DNA from: Leclercia adecarboxylata
GTDB taxonomy: Bacteria > Pseudomonadota > Gammaproteobacteria > Enterobacterales > Enterobacteriaceae
Assembly (NCBI RefSeq): GCF_006171285.1
Contig: NZ_CP040889.1
Coordinates: 4,278,001-4,342,000 of the forward strand
Direction: 5' to 3'
DNA length: 64,000 nt
The notes under the pieces are model-generated. The model ran no database searches. It worked only from the letters and a program-made list of their open reading frames with translations, and was not told the DNA's origin. A program made the position numbers and the translations under genes. How positions within the stretch are numbered: position 1 is the first letter of the stretch; each line of letters begins with the position of its first letter. This document shows, in pieces, positions 62,866-64,000 of this stretch.

Positions 62866-63189
62866 ATGCCAATTAACCATGCTGAATGCATCGAGGCCTG
62901 CTACAAATGCGCGGCTGCCTGTGATTATTGTGCTGCTTCATGTCTGAAAGAAGAACAAGTGGATATGATGCGTGAGTGCATAAGACTCGATATGCAGTGC
63001 GCGAATATTTGTCGGCTCGCAGCGCAATTTATGACCTTTGATAGTGAATTTGCCAAATCGCTATGCCGTGTCTGCGCAGAAGTCTGTCAGAAATGCGGTG
63101 AAGAATGTGGGAAGCACGAAGCAGAACATTGTCAGAAATGCTCTGAAGCTTGCCTTCGTTGCGCAGAAGCGTGCCGCTCGATGGCTTAA
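62866..63189 (+). CDS. Four-helix-bundle copper-binding protein (Csp-like)
   Basis: 107 residues, 19 Cys. Repeats such as CIEACYKCAAACDYCAASCLKEE, CANICRLAAQF, CRVCAEVCQKCGEECGKH and CQKCSEACLRCAEACRSMA match Csp-type (DUF326) proteins that store Cu(I) in a Cys-lined four-helix bundle. No signal peptide, so cytosolic (Csp3-like). GAAAGGAGCGAAAT precedes the ATG. Cargo inside a prophage late leader. Confidence 0.88.
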   Translation: MPINHAECIEACYKCAAACDYCAASCLKEEQVDMMRECIRLDMQCANICRLAAQFMTFDSEFAKSLCRVCAEVCQKCGEECGKHEAEHCQKCSEACLRCAEACRSMA

Positions 63190-63264
63190 TGGAACTTGCT
63201 TCCAGTTTTCTGTTTGAGCATCGACACTTTAGAATTCTGACAAACTTTTGCTATTGTTAAGAGT

Positions 63265-63370
63265 CAGGTGAATCCCCCTGTGCGGCGGGCAATCCAGTTA
63301 ACTGCTAAGTGCAGATATGCTTGCGGCTCGTATAACTGGTAACGAGTCACCAGGAGGCACCCGGCACCTG
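63265..63370 (+). ncRNA. Structured RNA repeat, copy 4 (divergent)
   Basis: Closing helix CAGGTG/CACCTG, again changed on both strands compared with the other copies. Keeps GAATCCCCCTGTGCGG and GAGTCACCAGGAGGCACCCG; the middle hairpin differs completely. Followed within 30 nt by a terminator. Confidence 0.65.
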
Positions 63371-63400
63371 TCTTAGTATCAATACCTGGGTTTAGTATTG

Positions 63401-63427
63401 CCTGCTTGCAAAAGCAGGCTTTTTTTA
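63401..63427 (+). terminator. Intrinsic terminator after RNA copy 4
   Basis: CCTGCTT - GCAA - AAGCAGG then CTTTTTTT. Confidence 0.9.
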
Positions 63428-63578
63428 TATGCGCTTCGTTAGTAGTGCTATTATTTAATCGTAACCAAGCCATAACCATTAACCGGAGCTCCTGGCCGGT
63501 CAGTAATGCTGCTCGACACAGCTGCTGTATGGATGATGGTGAGGTAAACGCCTACCTACTTAGATTTTCAACTCAGTT

Positions 63579-63607
63579 AGGCCTGCTGAAAAGCGGGCCT
63601 TTTTTTA
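63579..63607 (+). terminator. Second intrinsic terminator before the holin
   Basis: AGGCCTGCT - GAAA - AGCGGGCCT followed by TTTTTT. With the previous one it forms a barrier just before the lysis genes, which Q antitermination would overcome. Between the two lie about 150 bp with no gene. Confidence 0.9.
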
Positions 63608-63690
63608 TTTCAGGCTCCCGGAAACCCCCATCACTCGTCCTGTCGTTAATTCGTCCGGAGAACCTGATCCTACTTACACACGGAATACCT

Positions 63691-63936
63691 ATGTTTGATC
63701 CACTTACTTCTGCCAGCGCTGTAACAGCGGGAACAGCCGGGGTAACTTTCGCCTCGCTCTTTCCTGAGGCTACGCCTGCAGTAATGCTGTGCGCGCTCGC
63801 AGGGTCGGCAATGTATGTGCTGACGGCTGAGCCCCATCAACTCTGGAAGCAGATCATCTTTGCGGTCATCTCTTTTATGGGTGGCGTGTTCTTCTCTGAG
63901 CCGATGGCGAAAATCATGGTGAATCGCCACGGATAA
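63691..63936 (+). CDS. Phage holin
   Basis: 81 residues: MFDPLTSASAVTAGTAGVTFASLFPEATPAVMLCALAGSAMYVLTAEPHQLWKQIIFAVISFMGGVFFSEPMAKIM. Three hydrophobic segments (about 9-25, 28-44, 52-70) fit a class I holin that permeabilises the inner membrane for lysis. Position right after the late leader agrees. CGGAATACCT precedes the ATG. The 64 bp to the window end hold no gene. Confidence 0.8.
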   Translation: MFDPLTSASAVTAGTAGVTFASLFPEATPAVMLCALAGSAMYVLTAEPHQLWKQIIFAVISFMGGVFFSEPMAKIMVNRHG

Positions 63937-64000
63937 TCTAGACACTTCCTAGCCGTTGATAATACTGGTTTTCATATTCGGTCGGTGACATCTGATCGCT

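Noticed and set aside
61740..63380. CRISPR array or tRNA cluster
   Set aside because: The repeats are about 105 nt, irregularly spaced and contain helices and terminators; no acceptor-stem plus TpsiC pattern and no cas genes.

Overview
The window is chromosomal DNA of an Enterobacteriaceae member. The backbone genes match the E. coli/Salmonella order ynfM-ynfL-mlc-bioD2-clcB ... dmsD-ynfF ... ynfD-ynfC-ynfB-ynfA-rspA. High GC, the osmU-type transporter, a guanidine operon and an IutA receptor point to an Enterobacter/Lelliottia/Leclercia-like species. Family assignments come from recognising protein sequences by eye; no database search was possible.

Layout. 1-8.5 kb: ynfM (partial), ynfL, mlc with its operator, bioD2, clcB and osmVWXY. 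8.8-16 kb: accessory metabolic genes (DUF1275, GST, LysR/old-yellow-enzyme pair, MFS pump, secreted hydrolase) ending in a LysR gene with an in-frame stop codon. 17-22.4 kb: type II toxin-antitoxin pair, SOS-controlled DinI-like gene, phosphotransferase, orphan IutA receptor with Fur boxes, DUF4142 protein. 22.6-32.4 kb: guanidine-I riboswitch followed by a complete guanidine operon (ABC importer, two DUF1989 deiminase subunits, biotin-dependent carboxylase, allophanate hydrolase). 32.4-50.2 kb: dmsD and a DmsA/YnfF-type reductase gene split by a 14.7 kb integrated element. 50.3-53 kb: ynfDCBA and a truncated rspA. 53-64 kb: an IS3-family element fused to the right part of a lambdoid prophage (O fragment, P, NinG, YlcG, Q, late leader, holin).

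The most unusual part is the element at 34032-48759. It sits at a 12-bp core (TAGTTCCAGATG) present at both ends, and removing it restores an 809-residue reductase. It encodes a tyrosine integrase, has at least three promoters of the T7 RNA polymerase class, and carries a KilA-N protein, a scaffold-like gene with an in-frame amber codon, a capsid-like gene, a homologue of T7 gp7.3 and a small membrane protein. I read it as a satellite of T7-like phages. Nested inside it is an 8.2 kb ISL3-family transposon (24-bp inverted ends, 8-bp target duplication) whose cargo is a complete type I restriction-modification system. Without that transposon the satellite would be about 6.5 kb. The stack therefore combines a phage parasite with an anti-phage system.

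A second unusual region is the late leader of the prophage. Downstream of Q, four copies of a roughly 105-nt structured RNA occur, whose closing helix shows compensatory changes between copies. Intrinsic terminators follow the copies, and between copies 3 and 4 lies a Csp-like copper-binding protein gene.
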